Source: Candidatus Rokuibacteriota bacterium (GTDB lineage: Bacteria > Methylomirabilota > Methylomirabilia > Rokubacteriales > CSP1-6). Taken from it: a DNA stretch of 64,000 nucleotides. The DNA lies in NCBI GenBank assembly GCA_016200085.1, contig JACQFL010000008.1, positions 95,945 to 159,944 of the forward strand, in the 5' to 3' direction. Below are positions 36,002 to 45,057 of the stretch, piece by piece. A program made the position numbers and the translations under genes. The notes below the pieces were generated by a model, which was given only the letters and a program-made list of their open reading frames with translations, was not told the DNA's origin and made no database searches. Numbering within the stretch: position 1 is the stretch's first letter; each line of letters begins with the position of its first letter.

Positions 36002-36508
36002 TCACGCGGGCGGTGGCTCGGTGGCGAGCGCGGGCACGACGGTGACGTTCGGCAGGCGCTTGAAGACCTCGGGCGAGGTCCTGATCTTGGTCGAGCGGTT
36101 GCCGCCGCCGAGGATCAGCCAGGCGAGCGCCATCAGGCGGTCGTCGACGTAGACCGGCATGTCCGGCGGCAGCGCGAACACGGTGACGCCGCCGATCAGC
36201 ATGCCGGTCAGCGCCTTCGTCTCCTCCGCGTTCGCGAAGGAGACCTTCTGGACCCCCATCAGCTTGCGGACGGCGTGGTTGACGTCCAGGCGCGTCGTCG
36301 CCTTGACCACGCACGCGCAGTACTGCCGGGGCTCCTTCTTCGACGCGACGACGATCGTGTTGGCGGAGTGATCGAGCGAGATGCCGTAGCGCTCGCAGAA
36401 GGCCGCGGTGTCCGCGAAGGCCGGGTCGATCGTCATCACCTCGTAGGGGACGCCGAGGCCGTCCAGCACCTCGGCGACCCGCCGGTCGATGTCGACGTCC
36501 AGGCTCAC
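36002..36508 (-). CDS. YbaK/EbsC-type aminoacyl-tRNA deacylase
   Basis: 168 residues. NTIVVASKKEPRQYCACVVKA and LMGVQKVSFANAEE fit the YbaK/ProX fold; the conserved Lys and GGVTVFALPPDMPVYVDDRL (YbaK pattern GGxxP) are present. YbaK-type enzymes clear mischarged tRNA, e.g. Cys-tRNAPro. GTG at 36508 overlaps the stop of the esterase gene upstream. An overlapping longer frame upstream is a shadow. Confidence 0.82.
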   Translation of the reverse strand: MSLDVDIDRRVAEVLDGLGVPYEVMTIDPAFADTAAFCERYGISLDHSANTIVVASKKEPRQYCACVVKATTRLDVNHAVRKLMGVQKVSFANAEETKALTGMLIGGVTVFALPPDMPVYVDDRLMALAWLILGGGNRSTKIRTSPEVFKRLPNVTVVPALATEPPPA

Positions 36509-37434
36509 GCCAGGGTCTTGCGCAGCGCCGCCGCCACCTCGTCCAGGCAGGCGCGCGCCTTGTCGACGATCAGGGTCATGCGGAAGAAGCCGTGGATCAT
36601 GCCGGCATACCGGCTCAGCGTCACGGGCACGCCGGCCTCGGCCAGGCGCTTGGCGTAGGCCTCGCCCTCGTCGCGCAGCGGGTCGTACTCGGCGGTCACC
36701 ACGAGCGCGGGGGGCAGCCCGCGCAGGTCTTTCGCGAAGAGGGGCGAGGCGTACGGCTGCTGGCCGTCCTCGGGCCGCGGCAGGTAGTGATCCCAGAACC
36801 AGCGCATGGCCGCACGGGTCAACAGGTAGCCGTCGGCGTTCTCGGAGTACGACGGGGTGTCGTAGGCGTGCGCGGTGACGGGATAGATCAGGATCTGGAG
36901 CGCGAGCGCGGGACCGCCCCGTTCGCGGGCCATGAGCGGGACGACGGCGGCGAGGTTGCCGCCCGCGCTGTCGCCGCCCACGGCCAGGCGCCGCGGGTCG
37001 ATGCCAAGCTCGGCGCCGTGCTCGGCGATCCACCTCGTCGCCGCGTACGAGTCCTCGGCGGCCGCGGGGTACTTCGTCTCCGGCGCCAGCCGGTAGTCGA
37101 CGCTGGCGACGACGCAGCCCGCGGCGTTGGCGGTGGCGCGGCAGATGCCGTCGTGGGTGTCGAGATCGCCGATGACCCAGCCGCCGCCGTGGAAGAAGAC
37201 CAGCGCGGGGAAGGGGCCGCGACCGGTCGGATGGTAGAGGCGCACCGGGACGGAGGCGCCCGCGACGGGCACGACGCGCTGCTCGACCCGCGCGACGTCC
37301 TGCACGGGGCCGAGCGCGGCCGTCCGGATGCGCATGTTCTCGCGCGCCTGGGCCGGCGTCATCTTCTCCATGGGCGGCAGGTTGAGGGCGAGCGTCGCGT
37401 CGATGACCTGGCGGGCCTGGGGGTCGAGCGGCAT
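36505..37434 (-). CDS. Alpha/beta hydrolase, hormone-sensitive lipase family
   Basis: 309 residues. The HSL signature is complete: HGGGW oxyanion loop, VDYRLAPETKYP, nucleophile Ser in GGDSAGGNLAAV, catalytic Asp in TAEYDPLRDE and His in MIHGFFRM. This is a cytoplasmic carboxylesterase of unknown preference for short-chain esters. ATG with GGAGGAC ahead. Overlaps the YbaK-like gene by 4 bases. Confidence 0.88.
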   Translation of the reverse strand: MPLDPQARQVIDATLALNLPPMEKMTPAQARENMRIRTAALGPVQDVARVEQRVVPVAGASVPVRLYHPTGRGPFPALVFFHGGGWVIGDLDTHDGICRATANAAGCVVASVDYRLAPETKYPAAAEDSYAATRWIAEHGAELGIDPRRLAVGGDSAGGNLAAVVPLMARERGGPALALQILIYPVTAHAYDTPSYSENADGYLLTRAAMRWFWDHYLPRPEDGQQPYASPLFAKDLRGLPPALVVTAEYDPLRDEGEAYAKRLAEAGVPVTLSRYAGMIHGFFRMTLIVDKARACLDEVAAALRKTLA

Positions 37435-37446
37435 GGTGTCCTCCGT

Positions 37447-38409
37447 TCAGCTCTCGTGTCGTAACCAGTCGAGGTAGGCGGCGAGTCCCGAGTCGAGATC
37501 GTGGCGCGGCGTCCAGCCGAGGTCCTGTCGCAGCCGGTCGATGCGGAGCGGACCGCGCGTCGTCCAGGGCGCGGGCGCGGCGGGATCGACGTCCACCTTG
37601 AGCCCCGGGACCAGGCGTCGCAGCGCGGCGATCGCCTGCTCGGCGGACGTGCCGAAGCCCCAGCCGACGTTGTAGGCGTCGTGGGCGAGCCGCGGCGATT
37701 TCAGGATGGCGGCGATCGCGCTGGCGACGTCGGCGGCGTGGATGGCGTCGCGGGGCGCCGTCGGGTCGCCGCCGATGCGGAGGGGCTCGCCGCGGAGCGC
37801 GGCCGTCGCCCACGCGTGGATCGGCGAGAGCAGCGGGCGCGCGCCGCGGTCACGCTCGAGCGGACCGAACGGCGAGGCGAGCCGGACGACGCCGAGGTCG
37901 AGGCCGTGGACGTCGGCGAAGCGTCGGGCGAGGCTCTCCGCCATCCACTTGGTCATCCCGTACACGCCCTGCGGCGCCTTCGGGTCGTCCTCGGTGATCG
38001 GCGCGCGGTCCGCGCGCGGTCCGTAGACGCTGCCGCTCGAGACGACCACCACGCGGCCGCGCGCGCGGGCGGCGAGGAGCGCGTCGAGCACGTGGAGCGT
38101 GCCGTCGACGTTGACGCGCACGGTCTCGACGAAGCGCGCCCGCTCCATCTCCGGCGGGATCGTCGTGATCGCAGCGCCGTGAACGGTGGCCTCGGGCTGG
38201 ACCTCGGCGATCATCGCCCGCGCGGCGGCCGCATCGGCGACGTCGAGCCGGTGGAAGTCGGCGCGCCCGGCCAGCCGGGCCCAGAAGCGCGCGAGGGCGG
38301 CGTCGGGTGGGTTCAGGTCGGCGGCGATCACGGTGTCGCCGGCCTCGAGGAAGTGGCGGACGAGGTTCGCCATCACGAACCCCGTCGCGCCCGATACCAG
38401 AACTTTCAT
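37447..38409 (-). CDS. NAD(P)-dependent sugar epimerase/dehydratase
   Basis: 320 residues, short-chain dehydrogenase of the extended type. Nucleotide motif VLVSGATGFVMANL (GxxGxxxx variant), catalytic Ser in VVSSGSVYGP and Tyr-x-x-x-Lys in GVYGMTKWMAE. The substrate could be a nucleotide sugar or a plant-type ketone. ATG 38409 is chosen because it begins the Rossmann strand (MKVLVSG). It ends 12 bases before the esterase gene. Confidence 0.83.
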   Translation of the reverse strand: MKVLVSGATGFVMANLVRHFLEAGDTVIAADLNPPDAALARFWARLAGRADFHRLDVADAAAARAMIAEVQPEATVHGAAITTIPPEMERARFVETVRVNVDGTLHVLDALLAARARGRVVVVSSGSVYGPRADRAPITEDDPKAPQGVYGMTKWMAESLARRFADVHGLDLGVVRLASPFGPLERDRGARPLLSPIHAWATAALRGEPLRIGGDPTAPRDAIHAADVASAIAAILKSPRLAHDAYNVGWGFGTSAEQAIAALRRLVPGLKVDVDPAAPAPWTTRGPLRIDRLRQDLGWTPRHDLDSGLAAYLDWLRHES

Positions 38410-38506
38410 GCGGGCCGCCAGCATACCGCAGACGCCGTCGCTCGGCGAGCGATTCGGGTCAGGTCACGGCCGTGGCCGCGCGCCGGGTGTGGTAGCCTTT
38501 CGGACC

Positions 38507-38734
38507 GTGGAGCATGAGCATTGGTGCGTGTACTGCCGCGCCCGCTGGCGCTGCGAGGAGGAGTGCCCCCTCGACGGCCCGTCGGCGTGCGCCGAGTGTC
38601 GCGAGAGACTGCTGGACGCCGACGAGGAGCCTGCGCGGCTGATCGCGGTGCCCCTGGACGCGGCGATGCTCCAGCGGCTCATCCAGGCCGAGGTCACCCG
38701 CTTCCGCCGCGAGATCTTCCGGAAACGCGAGTAG
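38507..38734 (+). CDS. Small Cys-rich zinc-ribbon-like protein
   Basis: 75 residues from GTG 38507. Cys pairs WCVYC, WRCEEEC and ACAEC give a putative zinc-binding knot in the first 40 residues, followed by an acidic-to-basic helix. Not recognised beyond resemblance to small zinc ribbons. It is 26 bases upstream of the MFS gene and may be cotranscribed. Composition is unlike a shadow frame, but support is moderate. Confidence 0.55.
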   Translation: MEHEHWCVYCRARWRCEEECPLDGPSACAECRERLLDADEEPARLIAVPLDAAMLQRLIQAEVTRFRREIFRKRE

Positions 38735-38760
38735 AGCGCTTTCAGGTGTAGGTGCTTCGC

Positions 38761-39978
38761 ATGACCCCGACCTCGCGGAGCTTCGGAGACGACGTCCGCG
38801 TCATCGCCACGGTGGGCGCGGCCCACACGATCAGCCACTTCTTCCAGCTCGCGCTGCCCCCGCTGTTCCCGCTCATCAAGGCGGAGCTCGACGTCTCGTA
38901 CCTCGCCCTCGGCCTGGTGCTCACGGCCTCGTTCGTCGGCTCCGGGATCAGCCAGCCGATCTCGGGCTTTCTCGTGGACCGCTTCGGCGCCCTCCGGGTG
39001 CTCGTGACGGGCATGGTGCTCCTCGCCGGCGGCATCGGCCTCGTCGGGCTCGCCCCCACGCTCGCGGTCCTGGTGCCGCTCGCGTTCCTCGCCGGGCTCG
39101 GCAACGGCGCGTTCCACCCGGCGGACTACGCCCTCCTGAACGCGTCCGTGGACCCGAGCCGCGTGGGGCGGGGCTACAGCATGCACAGCATCGGCGGCAA
39201 CCTCGGGTGGGTGCTCTCACCGATTGTGACCGTCGGGCTCAGCCAGGCCTTCGGCTGGCGCACCGCCCTCGTCGTCATCGGCGCGCTCGGGCTCGTCGCG
39301 GCCGCCGTGCTCGCGCGCCAGGGACGCGCCCTCGCCGACCATCGCGCGCTCGCGCGGCCGCACGCCGGCGGGCTGCTCGGTGACGTGCGCTCGCTGCTCA
39401 CCGCGCCCATCCTCCTCGTGTTCTCGTACTTCGCGGTGCTCGCCATGGCGTGGGTGGGGCTGCAGAGCTTCCTGGTGCCGGTGCTGACGGCGATGTACGC
39501 GGTGCCGCTCGGCGTGGCCGGCGCGGCGCTCACGGGCTTCCTGATCGGCAACTCGTCCGGGATCCTCGCCGGCGGCGTGCTCGCCGATCGCACGGCCCGG
39601 CACGACCGGGTGGCGGGCGCCGGCGTCGTCGCCGCCGGCCTGCTCACGCTGGTCGTCGCGAGCGGCCGGGCGCCGATCGGCGGCGTCATCGCGCTGCTGG
39701 CCTGCGCGGGCTTCTGCATCGGGGTCACCACGCCCTCGCGCGACATGCTCGTGCGCCAGGCGACCCCGGCCGGCGCCTCCGGCAAGGTCTTTGGATTCGT
39801 GTACTCCGGGCTGGACCTCGGCTCGTGCCTGATGCCGCTGCTGTTCGGATGGCTCCTCGATCGCAACGAGCCGCGGGCGGTCCTCGGTCTCACCGCCGCA
39901 CTCCTGGTGCTGATGGTCTTCACCGTGCTCCGGGTGCGCCGCCGGGCGCCCGCGGGGATGCACGCGGAGGCCGCGTGA
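38761..39978 (+). CDS. MFS transporter, Fsr (fosmidomycin resistance)-like
   Basis: 405 residues with 12 predicted membrane segments. TISHFFQLALPPLFPLIKAE and VGSGISQPISGFLVDRFGAL closely follow the YnfM/Fsr group of exporters; the loop between helices 2 and 3 holds the MFS DRxG motif. Likely a drug or metabolite exporter in the inner membrane. An in-frame GTG at 38752 is three codons upstream. Stop overlaps the next gene's GTG. Confidence 0.84.
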   Translation: MTPTSRSFGDDVRVIATVGAAHTISHFFQLALPPLFPLIKAELDVSYLALGLVLTASFVGSGISQPISGFLVDRFGALRVLVTGMVLLAGGIGLVGLAPTLAVLVPLAFLAGLGNGAFHPADYALLNASVDPSRVGRGYSMHSIGGNLGWVLSPIVTVGLSQAFGWRTALVVIGALGLVAAAVLARQGRALADHRALARPHAGGLLGDVRSLLTAPILLVFSYFAVLAMAWVGLQSFLVPVLTAMYAVPLGVAGAALTGFLIGNSSGILAGGVLADRTARHDRVAGAGVVAAGLLTLVVASGRAPIGGVIALLACAGFCIGVTTPSRDMLVRQATPAGASGKVFGFVYSGLDLGSCLMPLLFGWLLDRNEPRAVLGLTAALLVLMVFTVLRVRRRAPAGMHAEAA

Positions 39979-41144
39979 TCCACGATTTCGACCGCGTCAT
40001 CGATCGGCGCGCGACCGAGAGCAACAAGTGGCACAAGTACCCGCCGGACGTCCTGCCCCTCTGGGTCGCCGACATGGACTTCGCCTCGCCCGAGCCGGTC
40101 GTCCGCGCGCTGCGCGAGCGCGTCGAGCACGGCGTGTTCGGCTACGGCTACGAGGAGCCGGAGTTCGCCGAGGTCTTCGTCCGTCGCCTGCGCCAGCGCT
40201 ACGGCTGGCCGGTCGCGCCCGAGGCAATCGTGCTGCTGCCCGGCGTCATCTCCGGCCTCAACGTCGCCGGGCGCATCCTCGCCGCGCCCGGCGACGGCCT
40301 CGTGCTCCAGACGCCCGTGTACCCGCCGATCCTGCGCGTGGCCGGCAACCTCGGCGTGGCGCGGCAGGAGAACGAGCTCACGCGGCGGGACGACGGCCGC
40401 TACGAGATCGACTTCGACGGCTTCGCCCACACCGTCACCGACCGCTCGCGGTTCTTCCTGCTCTGCAATCCGCACAACCCCGTCGGCCGCGTGTTCCGGC
40501 GCGACGAGCTGGCCCGCCTGGCCGAGATCGCGCTGGGGCGGGGCCTGGCCATCGTCGCCGACGAGATCCACTGCGACGTCCTGTTCTCGGGCCAGCGGCA
40601 CGTGCCCATCGCCTCGCTCGCGCCCGAGGTCGCCGAGCGCACGATCACGCTCATGGCCCCGAGCAAGACGTTCAACCTGGCGGGGCTCAAGTGCTCGGTG
40701 GCGGTGATCCCGAACCGCGCGCTCCGCGAGCGCTTCGTCGCCGGGCGCGCCGATCTCGTGCTCGCCGTCAACATCCTCGGGTACACGGCCGCGCTGGCGG
40801 CGTACCGCGACGGCGCGCCGTGGCTCGCGCAGCTCCTGCGCTACCTCGAGGCCAACCGCGACTTCCTCGCCGAGTACGTGAACAAGGAGCTGCCGGGGGT
40901 GACGATGGCGCCGCCCGAGGGCACGTACCTCGCGTGGCTCGACTGCCGGCAGGCCGGCCTCCCGGGCAACGACCCGTTCACCTTCTTCCTCGAGCGGGGC
41001 CGGGTGGCGTTGAACGACGGCCTCACCTTCGGCGACCCGGGCCGGGGCTTCGTGCGGCTGAACTTCGGCTGTCCGCGCTCGCTGCTCGCCACCGGCCTTG
41101 CCCGGATGCGGGACGCCCTGCGCGCGCTTCGCGCGCCGCCCTGA
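39975..41144 (+). CDS. PatB/MalY-type PLP-dependent C-S lyase (aminotransferase fold)
   Basis: 389 residues. DVLPLWVADMDFASPEPVV is the MalY/PatB N-terminal signature; the cofactor lysine lies in TLMAPSKTFNLAGLKCS, with CNPHNPVGRVF and VADEIHCDV before it, and the substrate Arg near FVRLNFGCPRS. These enzymes cleave cystathionine or cysteine conjugates. GTG overlaps the MFS stop (GTGA), suggesting coupled export of a thiol product, which is inference. Confidence 0.87.
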   Translation: MIHDFDRVIDRRATESNKWHKYPPDVLPLWVADMDFASPEPVVRALRERVEHGVFGYGYEEPEFAEVFVRRLRQRYGWPVAPEAIVLLPGVISGLNVAGRILAAPGDGLVLQTPVYPPILRVAGNLGVARQENELTRRDDGRYEIDFDGFAHTVTDRSRFFLLCNPHNPVGRVFRRDELARLAEIALGRGLAIVADEIHCDVLFSGQRHVPIASLAPEVAERTITLMAPSKTFNLAGLKCSVAVIPNRALRERFVAGRADLVLAVNILGYTAALAAYRDGAPWLAQLLRYLEANRDFLAEYVNKELPGVTMAPPEGTYLAWLDCRQAGLPGNDPFTFFLERGRVALNDGLTFGDPGRGFVRLNFGCPRSLLATGLARMRDALRALRAPP

Positions 41145-41193
41145 GCGCCCAGACACCCTCGTCCATCGGCGCCGGGCTGCCGATGACAGAGGT

Positions 41194-43293
41194 ATGCCGG
41201 CGTCCGCGCTCGAGACCGAAGTCCAGGCCCCGCCGCCGATCCAGGGAGCGGAGGCCGCCCCTGCCCACGCCCCGGCCGATGCCCGGATCGAGGTGGTCGG
41301 CCGGCTCGGCGAGGTCCTCGTCACCGTCCAGCCACCGGCGGGCGGACGTGCCGCCACCTTCGCCGCCGCGCGCGCCTGCCTCGAGGCCTGGCCGCTGGCC
41401 ACCCGCGACCTGGCGCGCCTGACCACCGCCCTGCGTCTCGCCGACGGCCGGCCGGTGGTCTGCGGCACGATCCACCCGGACCACGACCTCGACGACGACG
41501 ATGCCTTCGCGGTCGTGCTCGACGAGCGCCGCGAAGCGGTGTTCGTGGTGCCCTGGGCCTCCCCGGAAGCGCCAGCCGTCGAGTCCGACGCCGTGCGCGG
41601 CGCGCTCCGCAACGCGGGCGTCACGCTCGGCGCCGACGAGGAGGCGCTCGCGCGCCTGGCCGCCGGGCCGTGGCGCGAGCCCGTGATCGTCGCCCGGCTC
41701 GGCCAGGTGATGGTGGAGGCCGCGAGCGCCGAGGCGGCGCGCACACAGGCCGCAGCGCTCCTGCACGTGCCGGAAGACGAGATCGAGGTCACGGTCCAGA
41801 AGGAAGAGCGTGGCCGGTTCGGGCTCGGGAAGCCCCGCATGCAGGTGCTCGCGCGTCACGCGCCCGCCGAGCACGCCGTGCCGGGGCGCTTCGACCTGCA
41901 GTGGATCCGCGGCCAGCTGGCCGTCGCCGTCCACCCGCCCAGCGGGAGCGGCCGCGCCGTGGAGGCGGCCGACGTGCGCGACGAGCTGGCCGAGTTCCCG
42001 CCCCTCAAGCTGAAGGAGGACGCGCTCGCGAAGGCCGTCGACGAAGCGCTCGGCGTCTTCGTGCCCATCTGCGAGTTCGCCCCGACGTGGGTCCCACAGC
42101 CCGACGGGCCCGCCGCCGTCTGGCTCACCGACGATCACCTCGCGGCCTTCGTCCTGCCGTGGCTCGACAGCCAGGGGGCGCCGCTGGCGGCGGAGACGGC
42201 GCGCGACGTCCTCGCCACCGCCGGGGTTGCGTACGGGATCGACGACGCCGCGCTGGGGGCCGTGGCCACGGCCCCGTTCGTGCGGCCGGTCCTCGTCGCG
42301 CGCGGCACGCCGCCCCAGGACGGCCGCGACGCCGGCGTCGAGTGGCTGCTCGCCCCGGGGCCGGCCGGTGGGCCCCGCCGCCCCCGGGTGGCCGAGGACG
42401 GCAGCGTCGACTATCGCGACCTCGAGGAGGACGCGGCCATCCCGCCGGACACCGCGATCGCCCGCAAGGTGCCCGTCGCCCCCCCCGGCAGCCCCGGGCG
42501 CACCGTGCGTGACCAGGAGATCGTGCCGCGCACGGGCAAGGACCTCTCGCTCGCCCGCTACGCCGGCAGCAACGTGAAGCTCACCGCCGACGAGAGCGCG
42601 CTCGTCTCCACGGCGACGGGCATGGTCGTCCGCGCCGGCGACAAGATCTCGGTGACGTCGGTCCGGACGATCGAGGGCGACGTCGACTTCAAGGTCGGCA
42701 ACGTCCGCTTCGACGGCAGCGTGACCATCAAGGGCAGCATCAAGCCGGGCTTTCGCGTGCAGGCCACCGGCGCGATCGACATCGCGGGAGAGATCGACTC
42801 CGCGCACGTCGAGGGCGGCGGCGACGTCAAGATCGCGCGCGGCGTGGTCGGGGAGGGCAGCACCGTGAAGGCCGCCGGCGCCCTGCGCGTCGCCTACCTG
42901 CACGAGGCGCACGCGGAGGTGGGCGGCCCCATGACCGTGATCAGCGAGATCTGGCGCTCGACGGTGACGTGCCAGGACGTCGTGCAGGTCAACGGCCGCA
43001 TCGTCGGCGGCGAGGTGCGCGCGGCGAAGGCCGTGATCGCCCAGACCCTCGGCTCCACCACCGCCACGCCCACGCTCGTGCAGGCCGGCGGCGACGCGCC
43101 GCCCGCCCACGACGAGACGTCGGCGCCCGGGTACAAGCCGCCCGCGGTGATCGCGAAGAAGGCGGCGCACGCCAACGTCACCGTCCGGGTGCACGGTGTG
43201 CACCTCACCCTGGAGAGCGACGTCGCCGCGACGACGTTCCGCGAGCGCGAGGGCCAGATCGAGCCGCTGAAGGGCGCCGCCGCGAAGTGGTGA
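41194..43293 (+). CDS. FapA-like DUF342 polymer-forming protein
   Basis: 699 residues from ATG 41194. The N-terminal third holds repeated small domains, one (EIEVTVQKEERGRFGLGKPR, about residues 193-212) like the Jag_N/FapA N-terminal module. The second half (about 400-690) has the DUF342 beta-helix: FKVGNVRFDGSVTIKGSI, AIDIAGEIDSAHVEGGGD, VGGEVRAAKAVIAQTLGS. FapA-type proteins are cytoplasmic and affect cell-surface or flagellar traits; mechanism is not established. It does not overlap the preceding gene. Confidence 0.8.
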   Translation: MPASALETEVQAPPPIQGAEAAPAHAPADARIEVVGRLGEVLVTVQPPAGGRAATFAAARACLEAWPLATRDLARLTTALRLADGRPVVCGTIHPDHDLDDDDAFAVVLDERREAVFVVPWASPEAPAVESDAVRGALRNAGVTLGADEEALARLAAGPWREPVIVARLGQVMVEAASAEAARTQAAALLHVPEDEIEVTVQKEERGRFGLGKPRMQVLARHAPAEHAVPGRFDLQWIRGQLAVAVHPPSGSGRAVEAADVRDELAEFPPLKLKEDALAKAVDEALGVFVPICEFAPTWVPQPDGPAAVWLTDDHLAAFVLPWLDSQGAPLAAETARDVLATAGVAYGIDDAALGAVATAPFVRPVLVARGTPPQDGRDAGVEWLLAPGPAGGPRRPRVAEDGSVDYRDLEEDAAIPPDTAIARKVPVAPPGSPGRTVRDQEIVPRTGKDLSLARYAGSNVKLTADESALVSTATGMVVRAGDKISVTSVRTIEGDVDFKVGNVRFDGSVTIKGSIKPGFRVQATGAIDIAGEIDSAHVEGGGDVKIARGVVGEGSTVKAAGALRVAYLHEAHAEVGGPMTVISEIWRSTVTCQDVVQVNGRIVGGEVRAAKAVIAQTLGSTTATPTLVQAGGDAPPAHDETSAPGYKPPAVIAKKAAHANVTVRVHGVHLTLESDVAATTFREREGQIEPLKGAAAKW

Positions 43294-43365
43294 GGTAGAA
43301 GCGGCGCCCGCCCCCCCCCGGTCGCAGCCCGTTCTGGTAGGCTTGCGCGGCGGGAGGAGGCTCCG

Positions 43366-45057
43366 ATGGGCTGGCGGGAGCGGGCGGGAACGACGTTCAC
43401 GTGCGAGAAACGGCCCGCGACGGCGGCCCGCGGGATGGTGGTCACCAACCACCCCCTCGGCTCGGCGGCCGGCGCCGAGATGCTCGCCGCCGGGGGCAAC
43501 GCCGTGGACGCAGCGATCGCCGCGCTGTTCGCGCTCACCGTGGTCGAGCCGATGATGGTCGGCATCTGCGGGGCGGGCATGGCGCACCTGAGACTCGCGA
43601 GCGGCGCCCACCTCGTGCTCGACGGCTACACCGTGGCGCCGGCCGCCGCCCGCGCCGACATGTTCCGGCCGCTCTCCGACACGTGGCCCGACTACATGAA
43701 GGTCGCCGGCGACGACAACGCGCTCGGACCGCGGGCTGTCGGCGTCCCCGGCACGCTCAAGGCGTGGTGCCAGCTCCTCGAGCGGTTCGGCACCCTCGAC
43801 CTCGAGAGCGTGCTGCAGCCGGCCATCCGCCACGCCGCGCGCGGCTTCCACGCGACCGGCTACCTGGCGGAGGTCACCACCGAGGCGGCGCCGCTGATCG
43901 CGCAGTTCCCGGAGACGGCGCGGACGTTCCTGCCCGGCGGCGCGCCCATGAAGCGCGGGGCCCGCATCGTGATGCCCGAGTACGCCGAGACCCTGCGCGC
44001 CATCGCCCGGCACGGCCCCGATCTCCTCTACGGCGGCGCCCTCGGCGTCGCCATCGCGGACCACCTGACGCGGCACGGCGGGCTGATCACCGTCGACGAT
44101 CTGAAGCAGTACCGCACGGTGGAGCGCGCGCCCGTGCGCGGCGAGTACCGCGGCTGGCAGATCGCCGGCGCGCCGCCGCCGACGGCGGGCGGCATCCACC
44201 TGATCGAGATGCTCAACGTCCTCGAGGGTTACGACGTCGCCGCGCTCGGCTACGGCACGGCGGACAGCCTCCACCTGCTCGCCGAGGTCATGGACCTCGC
44301 CTTCGCCGACCGCAACGCCGCCACCGGCGATCCCGACTTCGCCGACATCCCCGTCGCGCGCCTGACCTCCAAGGCGTACGCGAGCGCGCGGCGCGCGGCG
44401 ATCGACATGGCGCGCGCGCAACCGCACGCCGCCGGCGTGGCCGCCGTGGGCTCGCCGCACACCACGCACCTCACGGTGGCGGACGGCGACGGCAACGTGG
44501 TGGCCATGACCCAGACCATCAACGACCTCTTCGGCGCCAAGGTCACCGTGCCCGGGACCGGGATCCTCCTCAACAACACGATGAACCTGTTCGATCCGCA
44601 CCCGGGCCACGCCGGCTCCGTCGCGCCCGGCAAGCGCGTGACCAGCAGCATGGCGCCGACCATCGTCTTCCGCGACGGCCGCCCCGTGCTCGCCCTCGGG
44701 CTGCCCGGCGGGGTGCGGATCTTCACCTCGGTGTGCCAGGCGCTGGTCAACGTGATCGACCACGGCATGACGCTGCAGGAGGCCGTGGAGGCGCCGCGGG
44801 TATGGACGCAGGGGCAGGAGGTCGAGATCGAGCGGGGCGTGCCCGAGGGCGTGCGGGCGGCGGTGGCGGCGCGGGGCCACCAGGTGGTCCCGGTGTCGGC
44901 GGTCGCCGGCGGGATGAACGCGATCGCGATCGACGAGGACGGCGCGCTCACCGGCGCGGCCTGCTGGCGGGCCGACGGGACCGCGATCGGCGTGGGCGGC
45001 GGTTACGCGCGGGAGGGCATCCGCTTCCAGCCCGACGCCGGCGCGCGAGGGGCGTGA
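43366..45057 (+). CDS. Gamma-glutamyltransferase
   Basis: 563 residues, large and small subunits in one frame, matured by self-cleavage. The nucleophile Thr region is GSPHTTHLTVADGDGNVVAM; upstream come GMVVTNHPLGSAAGAEMLAA and EVMDLAFADRNAATGDPDF, downstream LGLPGGVRIF. No clear N-terminal signal peptide, so location is uncertain. It transfers or hydrolyses gamma-glutamyl groups (glutathione, conjugates). It overlaps the next gene by 1 base. An ATG with GGGAGGAGG ahead. Confidence 0.9.
   Translation: MGWRERAGTTFTCEKRPATAARGMVVTNHPLGSAAGAEMLAAGGNAVDAAIAALFALTVVEPMMVGICGAGMAHLRLASGAHLVLDGYTVAPAAARADMFRPLSDTWPDYMKVAGDDNALGPRAVGVPGTLKAWCQLLERFGTLDLESVLQPAIRHAARGFHATGYLAEVTTEAAPLIAQFPETARTFLPGGAPMKRGARIVMPEYAETLRAIARHGPDLLYGGALGVAIADHLTRHGGLITVDDLKQYRTVERAPVRGEYRGWQIAGAPPPTAGGIHLIEMLNVLEGYDVAALGYGTADSLHLLAEVMDLAFADRNAATGDPDFADIPVARLTSKAYASARRAAIDMARAQPHAAGVAAVGSPHTTHLTVADGDGNVVAMTQTINDLFGAKVTVPGTGILLNNTMNLFDPHPGHAGSVAPGKRVTSSMAPTIVFRDGRPVLALGLPGGVRIFTSVCQALVNVIDHGMTLQEAVEAPRVWTQGQEVEIERGVPEGVRAAVAARGHQVVPVSAVAGGMNAIAIDEDGALTGAACWRADGTAIGVGGGYAREGIRFQPDAGARGA

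Noticed and set aside
43303..43322. Run of Cs before the gamma-glutamyltransferase gene
   Set aside because: A homopolymer stretch in a GC-rich gap; no symmetric structure or promoter motif is visible around it.
41023..44880. 1285-codon minus-strand open frame opposite the FapA-like and gamma-glutamyltransferase genes
   Set aside because: Antisense shadow; repeats of Gly/Arg/His with no recognisable domain.
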